64,000 nt of DNA from an uncultured Bacteroidota bacterium (GTDB lineage: Bacteria > Bacteroidota > Bacteroidia > Flavobacteriales > Flavobacteriaceae). The DNA lies in assembly GCA_902594745.1 (NCBI GenBank), contig CACJNF010000001.1, forward strand, positions 62,001-126,000. The letters run 5' to 3'. This document shows positions 54,248-63,001 of the stretch, one piece after another (position 1 is the stretch's first letter; every line of letters begins with the position of its first letter). The notes beneath the pieces were generated by a model that did not search any database, was not told the DNA's origin, and saw only the letters and a list, made by a program, of their open reading frames with translations. A program made the position numbers and the translations under genes.

Positions 54248-54497
54248 AATAATTGAGACAGAAAAGGGACAAAGAGAAAAAGTGTATAAGGGCAATACTA
54301 TGCTATATAAAAAGACAAAAATTGAGTATGACTCAAATATCACTGAATATGAAATGGTAGTGACATATTATGAAGCAAATATTGAATTTGGAGTATTCAA
54401 AGAAAATGAAATAGTTAAAGACGAAGAATTAAGGAAATTTCTTGAAGATGTGTTTTTGGACTATATGCTGAACAACTCTATCCCCTCTTTAGATTAA
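54237..54497 (+). CDS. Unknown protein (86 aa)
   Basis: I start at ATG 54237 (MKYKIIETEKGQREKVYKGN) rather than the track's TTG 54183, which would add a hydrophobic stretch that is better read in the overlapping 27-aa frame. The protein is soluble, beta then alpha, with a conserved-looking YYEANIEFGVFKENE. Not recognised. Convergent with the next minus gene, overlapping by 4 bases. Confidence 0.5.
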   Translation: MKYKIIETEKGQREKVYKGNTMLYKKTKIEYDSNITEYEMVVTYYEANIEFGVFKENEIVKDEELRKFLEDVFLDYMLNNSIPSLD

Positions 54498-54715
54498 ATA
54501 TTATTGTCTTTTCTCCACTGTTCATATTTTAAATAACCTTCTTCATCAGTTGTAATTCCATGAATATCCTTTTCTCCAAATCCTAGATCGGCTATTTTTT
54601 TTGTTATTTCGAATATTTTTTTCATTGTTTCTTTTCTATTATCTAAACCCTTTGTCTCTAAATGGTTATCTAATGATAATAAATATTCAAACTTTAATTT
54701 ATCTGGGATTTCCAT
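54494..54715 (-). CDS. Small helical protein (73 aa)
   Basis: The track ORF starts 32 codons too early. ATG 54715 gives MEIPDKLKFEYLLSLDNHLE, a clean helical protein ending TDEEGYLKYEQWRKDNNI. It follows the PHB-like esterase stop by 7 bases, so it is probably cotranscribed. Not recognised. Confidence 0.55.
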   Translation of the reverse strand: MEIPDKLKFEYLLSLDNHLETKGLDNRKETMKKIFEITKKIADLGFGEKDIHGITTDEEGYLKYEQWRKDNNI

Positions 54716-54722
54716 TTTATAA

Positions 54723-55676
54723 TTATTTTGAGTGTTTTGAAAAAAAGTCCCACAGTAGAGTACTTGTTTTAAAGCTATCGTCAGAACTATAGTCCCACCA
54801 GTGACCTCCATTAATCATTTTATAATGTACAACTTCACTGTTATTTTCATCTGATTCATAAGTATATTTTTCAAAATTTACATTTACAGAAGTATTATTA
54901 AACTCTGAATATACTGAAGTACTTCCTAAGTTTTCAAAAACCTCATCAGTGTTAGACTTATTATGAGATTTCCAAAAATCTAATACTTCTTCAACACTCT
55001 TAAACTCGCCCTCATTATATCCATTGTATCCAACTACCCCATCTGATGTTCCATGTATTTTTAATATTGGAACTGGTGAAGATGGATTACAGTTATCAAA
55101 TGTTTCATTAAGCATTGTTCCAGCTACATCTCCAATAGCAGCAATTATATTATCTGTATTACAGGCTAAAAAATGAGAGAACATTCCTCCGTTTGAATAG
55201 CCAATCACATAAACCCTATTTAAATCGATCATATTATCTTGGTTTATTTCATCTAATAATTCCTTAAAGAAGCCTATATCATCTGCATTGCTTTTATTTA
55301 CAAATGATCTTGATGTTGAACTAGGAGGAGCAGCATTCCAGTGAGAAGCTCCTGCTGGAAGGTTAGATCCTTGAGGATACACCAAAACTACCCCATTATT
55401 ATCTGCAATTTCAACCAGATCAGTTTGGTTAAAAAATTGTACTGCTTGACCAAAATATCCATGAAAATTAAAAATTACAGGGAGGTTTTTACGATTGCCT
55501 ATATTGGATGGAATATACAATAAGTACTCTCTGCTTGAGCCACCATGCTGAATATAATTAGTTGAAAGACCTTCATAAAAAGTGAAATTAGAGTAATCAT
55601 TCTTAGATTTATTATCCACCTCAGACTTAGAACAGCTTAGTATAAGCAACAACATTACAACAAAGATTCTCTTCAT
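54723..55676 (-). CDS. PHB-depolymerase-like / feruloyl-esterase-like lipoprotein
   Basis: A 317-residue secreted lipoprotein: signal with lipobox LILSC (Cys 15), then an alpha/beta hydrolase fold of the LpqC/PHB-depolymerase family. Motifs are PVIFNFHGYFGQAVQF, GVVLVYPQGSN, the nucleophile elbow GYSNGGMFSHFLAC, a KIHGTSDGVVGYNG (Asp) and GGHWWDYS (His). Polyester or hydroxycinnamate esters are likely substrate types. Alone with a 73-aa gene behind it. Confidence 0.87.
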   Translation of the reverse strand: MKRIFVVMLLLILSCSKSEVDNKSKNDYSNFTFYEGLSTNYIQHGGSSREYLLYIPSNIGNRKNLPVIFNFHGYFGQAVQFFNQTDLVEIADNNGVVLVYPQGSNLPAGASHWNAAPPSSTSRSFVNKSNADDIGFFKELLDEINQDNMIDLNRVYVIGYSNGGMFSHFLACNTDNIIAAIGDVAGTMLNETFDNCNPSSPVPILKIHGTSDGVVGYNGYNEGEFKSVEEVLDFWKSHNKSNTDEVFENLGSTSVYSEFNNTSVNVNFEKYTYESDENNSEVVHYKMINGGHWWDYSSDDSFKTSTLLWDFFSKHSK

Positions 55677-55693
55677 TGAAATAAAAATACTAA

Positions 55694-56464
55694 CTAAAAT
55701 TTAAGATGTCTTACAGTTTCAGCGTTGTTCTGCAATTTTCTTAATGAGTCAACACCTATCTCAATATGTTTTCTATCATATTGTTTTGAGTTAATCTCAT
55801 CTTTTTCCAAAGTTTTTACACCTTCAGGAAACATGGGAGAATCAGATACTAGAAGAAATGCACCAACAGGAATCTTATTATGAAACCCAACTGTAAAAAG
55901 AGTAGCAGTCTCCATATCAATCGCATATGCTCTAGTCTTTTTTATATAATCCTTAAATTTTTTATCATACTCCCAAACTCTTCTATTGGTAGTATAAACA
56001 GTTCCAGTCCAATAATCTGTAGTATGTTCTCTTATTGTAGTAGAGATTGCTTTTTGTAGAGCAAAAGAAGGCATTGCAGGAACTTCAGGAGGAAAGTAAT
56101 CATTGGAGGTACCATCACCTCTAATCGCTCCAATTGGAAGAATAAAGTCTCCAATATCAATTCTTTTCTTGAGCCCACCACATTTTCCTAAAAAAAGTAC
56201 AGCTTTTGGTCTTATAGCAGACAATAGATCCATGATTGTTGCTGCATTAGGACTCCCCATACCAAAATTTATTATCGTAATATTATCTGAAGTTGCTGAT
56301 GGCATATTTTTATCAATACCATGAACTCTACAGTTCATAACATCTGAAAAAATATCTACATACTTATCAAAATTTGTAAGTAAAATATACTCACCAAAAT
56401 TCTTTAGTTCAAGTCCTGTGTACCTAACTAGCCAATTATCAACAATTTCTGATTTGGTTTTCAT
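55694..56464 (-). CDS. amn: AMP nucleosidase (phosphorylase-like family)
   Basis: A 256-residue nucleoside phosphorylase-fold enzyme that splits AMP into adenine and ribose-5-phosphate. Seen: INFGMGSPNAATIMDLLS, FLGKCGGLKKRIDIGDFILPIGAIRGDG, DMETATLFTVG (substrate Glu) and LVSDSPMFPEG. It matches the short form common in Bacteroidota, lacking the long N-terminal domain of the E. coli enzyme. It has its own -7 box immediately upstream. Confidence 0.9.
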   Translation of the reverse strand: MKTKSEIVDNWLVRYTGLELKNFGEYILLTNFDKYVDIFSDVMNCRVHGIDKNMPSATSDNITIINFGMGSPNAATIMDLLSAIRPKAVLFLGKCGGLKKRIDIGDFILPIGAIRGDGTSNDYFPPEVPAMPSFALQKAISTTIREHTTDYWTGTVYTTNRRVWEYDKKFKDYIKKTRAYAIDMETATLFTVGFHNKIPVGAFLLVSDSPMFPEGVKTLEKDEINSKQYDRKHIEIGVDSLRKLQNNAETVRHLKF

Positions 56465-56468
56465 ATTA

Positions 56469-56476
56469 CAAAGTTA
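56469..56476 (-). promoter_or_regulatory. -7 box (TAACTTTG) for amn
   Basis: Exact TAnnTTTG on the minus strand, 4 bases before the amn ATG, implying a nearly leaderless transcript. A TTG at 56501-56503 (minus) is a loose -33 candidate. Confidence 0.5.
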
Positions 56477-56545
56477 GAAAATTAAGGTGACTATGAATCT
56501 CAAGGCATTTAATTCATATATTTAAGCATACTTTAAATCAATAAA

Positions 56546-57034
56546 ATGAGAAACATTTATATTTTAATTACAGCTCTAACCTTTATTTCTTGTGATTTAG
56601 GTGATAGTTATTCTGGATTTGTTCAGGATAACGATCCTAAATCAGAGATTGTGGTTAAACTTGCTGATTCATACCTGGCAGGTAATTTTGATATCGCAAG
56701 AGACTATTTTACACCTGATGGTAAGCACCTATTTAATAATCTTGAATTTGATGTAGATGGAATTATTGAAGGATACAACTCACATTCTTTAATTTTTAAA
56801 GACATCAAGCATAACGACAGAGAGGTTTATACGGGGTACTTTACAGATGGTTCTGTTGAAACTTTTCATGATTTTAACTGGTCTGCAACATCTATAATTA
56901 CTGGCAAGGAATACAACTATCCATGTCACTGTAGATGGGTTTGGGATGGAGATAAAATTGCTAGTACTACATGTTATGTAGACCCAGCTGCAATTTTTGA
57001 AGAAGCTGCTATTTATGCAGAAAGTCAGAACTAA
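56546..57034 (+). CDS. NTF2/SnoaL-like lipoprotein (162 aa)
   Basis: Lipoprotein signal ITALTFISC (Cys 16), then an NTF2-like cone fold: LADSYLAGNFDIARDYFTPDG (helices) and CHCRWVWDGDKIASTTCYVDP (sheet). It is a distant relative of 63002-63520 in the same window. Such proteins bind small ligands; function unknown. A strong terminator follows directly. Confidence 0.75.
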   Translation: MRNIYILITALTFISCDLGDSYSGFVQDNDPKSEIVVKLADSYLAGNFDIARDYFTPDGKHLFNNLEFDVDGIIEGYNSHSLIFKDIKHNDREVYTGYFTDGSVETFHDFNWSATSIITGKEYNYPCHCRWVWDGDKIASTTCYVDPAAIFEEAAIYAESQN

Positions 57035-57051
57035 TTTTTAGTTAGCAGAAT

Positions 57052-57080
57052 AAAAAAAGCCCTTTGATAGGGCTTTTTTT
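57052..57080. terminator. Bidirectional intrinsic terminator
   Basis: AAAAAAAGCCCT - TTGAT - AGGGCTTTTTTT: a perfect 12-bp stem with a T tract on either strand. It lies between the convergent NTF2-like and three-TM genes and serves both. Confidence 0.92.
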
Positions 57081-57098
57081 TATCATAAAATTTTATTT

Positions 57099-57524
57099 CT
57101 ATTTATTTTGAAGATTACCCCAAACACCTGCAATAACCATTAAACCAAAGGTCACAATAAATAATATTGCAGCTGGCTCTGGTGAAAATGGAATTGGTAG
57201 ACCATCCGAAACTGTATATCCAATGAATTCTATCCAGTTCTCTGAAAGTGGTGTTAATTCCATTCCATTTGATTGCAGCTCAGAAAGCCTGTAAGATTGG
57301 GCTAATTGGTTAGAATATAAAAAGGAGAAAACGTTATATCCATAAAAAACAGAACATAATCCAAAGATTGTAACAAATATCTTCCCTAACATATTTGCAT
57401 TATTTTCCCTCTGATATCTAATAAGTCTAAATGTTATAAAGATTAGACCTACAAAACCAAGCATATAAATTGCGTTTTGTATAAAGTTTAGTTGTGCGTA
57501 GTTTAAAATTTCGATTTCACTCAT
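57099..57524 (-). CDS. Three-TM membrane protein (141 aa)
   Basis: Three hydrophobic helices (YMLGFVGLIFITFRLI; MLGKIFVTIFGLCSVFYGYNVF; PAAILFIVTFGLMVIAGVWG) with a Gln/Ser-rich periplasmic loop. Not recognised. It ends at the strong terminator and has no neighbour within an operon distance except the cyclase-like gene 58 bases away on the same strand. Confidence 0.65.
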   Translation of the reverse strand: MSEIEILNYAQLNFIQNAIYMLGFVGLIFITFRLIRYQRENNANMLGKIFVTIFGLCSVFYGYNVFSFLYSNQLAQSYRLSELQSNGMELTPLSENWIEFIGYTVSDGLPIPFSPEPAAILFIVTFGLMVIAGVWGNLQNK

Positions 57525-57581
57525 AATAAATTGATTTATATGAATTTAATTAATATTAATTACTAGATATTAAAAAGTTAT

Positions 57582-58556
57582 TCACTTAATAAGCATTTCA
57601 TATTTTCCAGCTACTTCAATGCCCGCAGATTTACCTATATCTTTTACTAAAACTATTTTTTTCTTTTTATCATATAATTCTACCTCAATACTAGCTCTCA
57701 TACTCTCATCAATTCTTCCATCCATAAATCCAGATATAGGAGCAGCAAGTGTAGTTGCTTTTTCTCTATGAGCAAAGATTTTCAGTAAATATGAGCTATT
57801 CTCCATTTCAATTTTAACTTTATCAATAGATATTTCACACTTATTTACTTTAGTGCCATTATATGTGGTGAACTCAATTAAATTATCATCAATTAATACA
57901 CCAGCAATATGACCAATAAAAGAACTTCTCATCCAAGGTATGATTGCAATTGATGATTTTAAAGAAATTTTAGATTTTGAGAAATGATTACTCTGCATCC
58001 ATACATAAGCTTTGGGAAACGAATGTCCCCAATCTTTTTCCATGTAACCTTTTCCTTTGTTAAAGGAAATATCTTCATTATTATATTTTAAAGATCCTAA
58101 AATATCATGATCCATACTTACAATACCATGGTAACATTCCATGAATGGGATAAATGAATATGGTCCCATAATACCAGGTGAAAGAAAGGAGTTTGACCAT
58201 GGAGACAAATTTCTAAATTTTAGATCTCCTTTTATATTTGGCAAATCAAGTGAAATTTCATCTCTACTAAAATAGTTCTTACCTATTTTAAGACTATGTC
58301 TTTTAGGTGTTGGTTTAAATTCATCAGCTTTAAATTTATGATATTTTGCAATGTTATTAATACCATCCAAAACCTGAATGAAGGATTGTTTATTTCCATT
58401 TTCATCCATTGCAATCCCTGGTATAATAGCAAAAGCACTAGTTTGTGACTCATTTACAATTTTATAATACCAACCTTCAAAAAATCTTTTACTTCTCCCC
58501 CAACCATGATAAACATGAGGATTCCATATAGCATGTATTCTTAGTAATTGATTCAA
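57582..58556 (-). CDS. Tocopherol-cyclase-like protein
   Basis: A 324-residue protein of the tocopherol cyclase-like family (PF14249). The N-terminal motif SKRFFEGWYYKIV and the central EKDWGHSFPKAYVWMQSNHF are the family's two best signatures. Plant and cyanobacterial VTE1/SlpA close the chromanol ring of tocopherol. Heterotrophic bacteria carry homologs of unknown substrate, and no tocopherol genes are in this window. It is divergent from the isochorismatase gene. Confidence 0.87.
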   Translation of the reverse strand: MNQLLRIHAIWNPHVYHGWGRSKRFFEGWYYKIVNESQTSAFAIIPGIAMDENGNKQSFIQVLDGINNIAKYHKFKADEFKPTPKRHSLKIGKNYFSRDEISLDLPNIKGDLKFRNLSPWSNSFLSPGIMGPYSFIPFMECYHGIVSMDHDILGSLKYNNEDISFNKGKGYMEKDWGHSFPKAYVWMQSNHFSKSKISLKSSIAIIPWMRSSFIGHIAGVLIDDNLIEFTTYNGTKVNKCEISIDKVKIEMENSSYLLKIFAHREKATTLAAPISGFMDGRIDESMRASIEVELYDKKKKIVLVKDIGKSAGIEVAGKYEMLIK

Positions 58557-58602
58557 TTTATATATATTTAGATTAAGTTATAAAAACAATTCATTTTTCG
58601 TT

Positions 58603-59172
58603 TTGGAATTTAAAAATAAAAAACCTGCATTACTTTTAGTAGATATACAAAAAGCATTTCTTGACAAAGACTATCCTGGAAATAAAAGAAATAATCTTGA
58701 CGCGGAGTTAATCTGCGGAAAAATTTTAAAAAAATGGAGAGAGCTTGGTTTGAAAGTAATTCATGTACGACATAGCTCAACTAACCCCGAGTCTATGCTT
58801 CATGAATCAAAACCTGGATTTGAATTCAACGATCATGTGAAACCAATAAATGATGAAATGGTACTGACAAAAAAAGTGAACAGTGCATTTATAGGTACTG
58901 GTTTGAATGAGATATTAAAAAAATCAAAAATTGAAACTATAGTAATTGTTGGGATGACAACAAATCATTGTATCTCAACAACAGTTAGAATGTCTGGTAA
59001 TCTGGGATATGAAACTTATTTAATCTCAGATTCAACAGCATGCTTCAATACTATAGGTTTAGATGGAAAAGAAATTGACTGTAATGTGATATATAACTCA
59101 GCAATGGCAAGCTTGAAAAATGAGTTTGCCGAGATTATAAATTCAAAAGAACTTTTTAGTTTAGTAACTTAA
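58603..59172 (+). CDS. Isochorismatase-family cysteine hydrolase
   Basis: A 189-residue cysteine hydrolase. Catalytic Asp in LLLVDIQKAFL, Lys in TKKVNSAFIG and Cys in VGMTTNHCISTTVR make a complete triad. The only plausible start is TTG 58603, as the Asp motif lies only ten residues later and no ATG precedes it. The substrate class (nicotinamidase, ureidoacrylate or maleamate type) is uncertain. Confidence 0.9.
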   Translation: MEFKNKKPALLLVDIQKAFLDKDYPGNKRNNLDAELICGKILKKWRELGLKVIHVRHSSTNPESMLHESKPGFEFNDHVKPINDEMVLTKKVNSAFIGTGLNEILKKSKIETIVIVGMTTNHCISTTVRMSGNLGYETYLISDSTACFNTIGLDGKEIDCNVIYNSAMASLKNEFAEIINSKELFSLVT

Positions 59173-59181
59173 TTTTTAAGA

Positions 59182-59724
59182 TCAATCAAGATCAAGATTT
59201 GAACATTTTGAAAAAGTTGTATCAACAGTATTTCTTGACTTGAACAACCAGCTATCCTTTGCCTTGTAAAAGGTTTCTTTATTAATCTCCTCAGCTATAA
59301 TTTGAGTACCGTTAGCAAGATTGTATGTTACTCTCAAAGGATTTTTTTGAATAATTTCATATTTAACTTTATGATCCTTCAAATCATAGATTTTTCCATA
59401 CTTTACATCTGCTTCAACTACTTTTGAGGTGTGCTTTATAATACTCATTTGATACCATGCATTGAAAATTGTACAAGTTTCAGTATTGTCAACAAAGTAC
59501 ATGACGGTGTGACCTTTATCTGGGCCAAAGTTTTTCACAAAAGCATATTCTGATGGATCAACTTGATCAATTGATTTGTTTAATGACTCAATAAGATCAA
59601 CTCTAACAAAGACTTTACCATCTACCTGATCGTAAAATAAAGATATATCCTCTTTTGAACATGATATGGTAAACAGAGAGAGAACAATTGTTAAACAAAT
59701 ATTATATAGTTTAATCATGTTCAA
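59182..59724 (-). CDS. Lipoprotein of unknown function (180 aa)
   Basis: Signal CLTIVLSLFTISC gives a lipobox (Cys 22). The beta-rich mature part has conserved-looking VMYFVDNTETCTIFNAWYQM and KNPLRVTYNLANGTQI segments. Not recognised. The start could also be the second Met, two codons later. It converges on the isochorismatase gene. Confidence 0.65.
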   Translation of the reverse strand: MNMIKLYNICLTIVLSLFTISCSKEDISLFYDQVDGKVFVRVDLIESLNKSIDQVDPSEYAFVKNFGPDKGHTVMYFVDNTETCTIFNAWYQMSIIKHTSKVVEADVKYGKIYDLKDHKVKYEIIQKNPLRVTYNLANGTQIIAEEINKETFYKAKDSWLFKSRNTVDTTFSKCSNLDLD

Positions 59725-59806
59725 AACTATAAATAAATTAAATTATTATATCTTAACAAAAAGCTAATTAATAATTAAAAACTACTATACATATTTAATA
59801 ACATTG

Positions 59807-61006
59807 ATGCTTGCTGCAGAATCAATTTATATTCTTCCATATGTATTAGCAAGAGTCTTTAGACCTACATTTCTTGATGTATTTAATTTAACCAATCTTG
59901 AATTAGGTGGTTTGTTCTCCATATATGGTGTTGTTGCATTCTTTTCATATTTGTATGGAGGTGTTCTGGCAGATAGATATTCACCTAGAAAATTATTGTC
60001 TATTTCTTTAATTTTTACCTCCCTTGGTGGGTTAATTATGATGACATACCCTTCATATCTTATAATGCAGTTACTTTTTGCATACTGGGGTTTTACAACA
60101 GTATTTATTTTCTGGGCACCAATGCTGAAAGCAACTAGAGCAATTGGAGGTGTCAAAATGCAAGGAAAAACATTTAGCTTTCTTGATGGAGGTAGAGGTG
60201 TTGTAGCGTCATCTATAGGTTTAATTGGAGTTTTAATTTTTTCAATTTTAATTACAGAAGATGTTTCATCACTTACTTTATCTGAAAAACAAGAAGTATT
60301 TAAGTATGTAATTGGAGCATCATCATTAATAGTTTTTATAATTGGAATAGTTGTGTATACATATCTAAAGATTGAATTAAAAGATGATGAGAAAATAGGA
60401 AATATTAAAAGTCTTTTAGAACTAGCTAAATTAAAGTCTGTTTGGTTGATTTCATTTATAATTCTATGTGCGTATATGGGGTATAAAATTACAGATGTAT
60501 ATTCTCTATATGCATCTGATGTTATGAAGTTTGATGAGATAGATGCTGCAAGAGTTGGTGCCTTACAACAATACCTTAGACCTATTGTATGTATAAGTGT
60601 AGCTTTTTTTACTGATAAAAATGGTAATATAAATAATATCCTAATTGGATTCCTTGTTATGATGCTTGGATCTATTCTATTTGCAAGTGGACTAATTAAG
60701 GTATCTATGAATATTCTATTTATTATTTCACTGATTATAGTAGCAACTGGTACATATGCAATTAGAGGTCTTTATTTCTCTATTCTTAAAGATGGTAAGA
60801 TTCCTTACATACTATCTGGAACTGCAATCGGATTAATCTCAATAGTAGGGTATTCTCCTGATATTTTTGCAACACCTTTGTATGGATATTTACTTGATAA
60901 CTTTCCAGGCATTAGAGGGCATCAATATGTGTATTTAATATTGTTTATATCATCTATTGTTGGAATTTATGTAAGTTTGAAATTCAAAAAACTTAACAAC
61001 TTATGA
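59807..61006 (+). CDS. MFS transporter (start uncertain)
   Basis: A major-facilitator transporter of about 399 residues with 12 TM helices. The loop 2-3 motif GGVLADRYSPRKLL and helix-4 region are typical, and the repeated FDEIDAARVGALQQYLRP resembles nucleoside/nitrate-type members. The frame continues upstream of the ATG as KNYYTYLITLM, homologous in style to the expected first helix, but the only in-frame start there is the TTG at 59804, next to the ATG. The true start may therefore be non-standard or the protein may be slightly short. It overlaps the rhodanese gene. Confidence 0.8.
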   Translation: MLAAESIYILPYVLARVFRPTFLDVFNLTNLELGGLFSIYGVVAFFSYLYGGVLADRYSPRKLLSISLIFTSLGGLIMMTYPSYLIMQLLFAYWGFTTVFIFWAPMLKATRAIGGVKMQGKTFSFLDGGRGVVASSIGLIGVLIFSILITEDVSSLTLSEKQEVFKYVIGASSLIVFIIGIVVYTYLKIELKDDEKIGNIKSLLELAKLKSVWLISFIILCAYMGYKITDVYSLYASDVMKFDEIDAARVGALQQYLRPIVCISVAFFTDKNGNINNILIGFLVMMLGSILFASGLIKVSMNILFIISLIIVATGTYAIRGLYFSILKDGKIPYILSGTAIGLISIVGYSPDIFATPLYGYLLDNFPGIRGHQYVYLILFISSIVGIYVSLKFKKLNNL

Positions 61007-61359
61007 TGGAAATTATAATATCAAACTGGTGGATAATTTTATTGCTTATTGGACTTTTCGTAATAGTTCTAAAATATGCGAAAGGTAATAAGAAAGACTA
61101 TAAAGATTTGTTAGATCAAGGGGCAATTATTATTGATGTAAGAACAGAGTCTGAGTATAAATCAGGGCATATAAAGAATTCAATAAACGTCCCCTTAAAA
61201 GATTTAACCTATCGAATTAATGAATTTGATAAAAAGGATAATATAGTAACTGTTTGTGCTGTTGGCATTAGGGCTGAATCTGCAAAAAAATTTTTTGAAT
61301 CTAGAGGCTATAATGTCGCTAATGGAGGTAGATGGACAAATCTCAAGGATTTAAGTTAA
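61003..61359 (+). CDS. Membrane-anchored rhodanese-domain protein
   Basis: A 118-residue protein: N-terminal TM helix (WWIILLLIGLFVIVLKYA), then a rhodanese domain with IIDVRTESEYKSGHIKNSINVPL and the active-site loop VCAVGIRAES (catalytic Cys). It probably transfers sulfur or acts in redox at the membrane. It overlaps the MFS stop by 4 bases (ATGA) and its stop meets the amidase start (TAATG), so all three are translated together. Confidence 0.85.
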   Translation: MMEIIISNWWIILLLIGLFVIVLKYAKGNKKDYKDLLDQGAIIIDVRTESEYKSGHIKNSINVPLKDLTYRINEFDKKDNIVTVCAVGIRAESAKKFFESRGYNVANGGRWTNLKDLS

Positions 61360-62981
61360 TGAAAAGATATTTCTTATTTTTAATATTGATACTTTCTTGT
61401 AATGAGAGTCAAATTATTTATTGGGAGAATTATGATGAAACCGATGAATTAATTAAAAATTCTGATCATGAAATAACAAGGATGAGGTATAAGAGAATCC
61501 AGTCTATTTCAAATGATAAAAATGAGATTTTTAAACCATTCCATTCTTTTATTAAGTCATATGATAAAAAATTTTATAATTCAATTAAAGGACACATACT
61601 GAATAAGGATATATCATACATTCAAAGTAAGATAGATGAAGACTTATTTGGGTATGAAGATCTTGTCAAATTTTTTATTTATAGAATTTATAAATATGAA
61701 ATGAACAAGGACTTGTACTTAAATTCTATAATATCTCTTAACCCCAATATTATTTTACAAGCAAGAGAATTAGATAGAAATAAATCTGATAACCCATTGT
61801 ATGGAATTCCAATACTTGTAAAAGATAATATAAATGTTGTGGATATGGTTACATCTGCCGGCGCATCTGTTTTCAAGAATAATTTAGTTAATAATGATGC
61901 AACAGTAATCAAAAATTTAAAGAAGAATAATGTATTAATATTAGGAAAGCTGAATATGAGTGAATGGGCGTATTACTTTTGTAGACCCTGCCCAGTAGGC
62001 TATAGTTCTCTTGGTGGACAGACTCTTAACCCATATGGAAGAAAAATATTTGAGTCAGGAGGATCTAGCTCAGGAAGTGGTGTTTCAATTGCAGCTAGTT
62101 TTGCTGTAGCTTCTCTTGGATCTGAAACTTCAGGTTCAATTTTATCACCATCATCAAAGAACTCTTTAGTTGGACTAAAGCCTACTATAGGTAATATAAG
62201 TAGAAGTGGAATAGTTCCAATATCTAGCTTCTATGATACTTCTGGACCAATGACTAGTAATGTTTTAGATAATGCTATTATTTATAATTCAATGATTGGA
62301 TTTGATCAATCTGATGAACTTAGCAAAGAGTCAAGTATAATTAATTTACAAGAAATGCAAAACTTTGAATCATCAGATGTTGTGATTGGCTTCTCCTCAA
62401 GATATTTATCAGATTCTTTATTTATGTCTACAGTAAATGATTTAAAATCTATTGGAGTAAACAATATATCATATACTCAATCCAATAGTTCACTTCCATA
62501 CTTTAGAGGAATTTTAACTTCAGATATGAAAAGAGATTTACCTAGATATATTGGTCAATACGCAAATGAAAACATTGTTGTAAAAAATGTTTCTGATATA
62601 GTAAAATTTAATAATCAAGATACCATTACTCATGCTCCTTACAATCAATATATTTTTAACGAGATTGTAAATGATAAAGTTTCTGACAATGAGCTTGAAG
62701 AGATGAAAAAATCAACAAAGATCAATGCAACAAAAGTCTTAAATGAATTAATGACCAGTTATAATTTTGATGTATTTGTTTCTGTAGACAATAGCATGGC
62801 AGGTATTGCTGCAGCAGCACATTTCCCTGCCTTGTCAGTTCCAATGGGCTACAGAGAGAATGGTGAGCCGTCAAATATTACATTTATTACAAGGTCTAAT
62901 AATGAGCAACTTTTATATAATGTAGCATATCTATTTGAGAAAAATTTTAAGAGAAGAGAAGCACCTGAAAATTATAATTAA
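61359..62981 (+). CDS. Amidase-signature lipoprotein
   Basis: Start ATG 61359 gives a signal MKRYFLFLILILSC (lipobox LILSC, Cys 14), so I drop the track's nine extra residues. The mature part is an amidase-signature enzyme: Lys in GIPILVKDN (about 155), cis-Ser in GGSSSGSG and nucleophile Ser in GSETSGSILSP. Note TSGS in place of the usual TGGS, and Leu where Arg is common. It hydrolyses an amide, perhaps a peptide or peptidoglycan amide; the substrate is unknown. Confidence 0.85.
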   Translation: MKRYFLFLILILSCNESQIIYWENYDETDELIKNSDHEITRMRYKRIQSISNDKNEIFKPFHSFIKSYDKKFYNSIKGHILNKDISYIQSKIDEDLFGYEDLVKFFIYRIYKYEMNKDLYLNSIISLNPNIILQARELDRNKSDNPLYGIPILVKDNINVVDMVTSAGASVFKNNLVNNDATVIKNLKKNNVLILGKLNMSEWAYYFCRPCPVGYSSLGGQTLNPYGRKIFESGGSSSGSGVSIAASFAVASLGSETSGSILSPSSKNSLVGLKPTIGNISRSGIVPISSFYDTSGPMTSNVLDNAIIYNSMIGFDQSDELSKESSIINLQEMQNFESSDVVIGFSSRYLSDSLFMSTVNDLKSIGVNNISYTQSNSSLPYFRGILTSDMKRDLPRYIGQYANENIVVKNVSDIVKFNNQDTITHAPYNQYIFNEIVNDKVSDNELEEMKKSTKINATKVLNELMTSYNFDVFVSVDNSMAGIAAAAHFPALSVPMGYRENGEPSNITFITRSNNEQLLYNVAYLFEKNFKRREAPENYN

Positions 62982-63001
62982 CTTTAATAAAAATAATTAC
63001 A

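Noticed and set aside
54158-54343. 61-aa minus-strand ORF
   Set aside because: Overlaps the plus-strand 86-aa gene; hydrophobic composition is a reverse reading of AT-rich codons.
61359-62981. Amidase as GatA of the tRNA amidotransferase
   Set aside because: It has a lipoprotein signal and an altered signature (TSGS), and no gatB/gatC is nearby.
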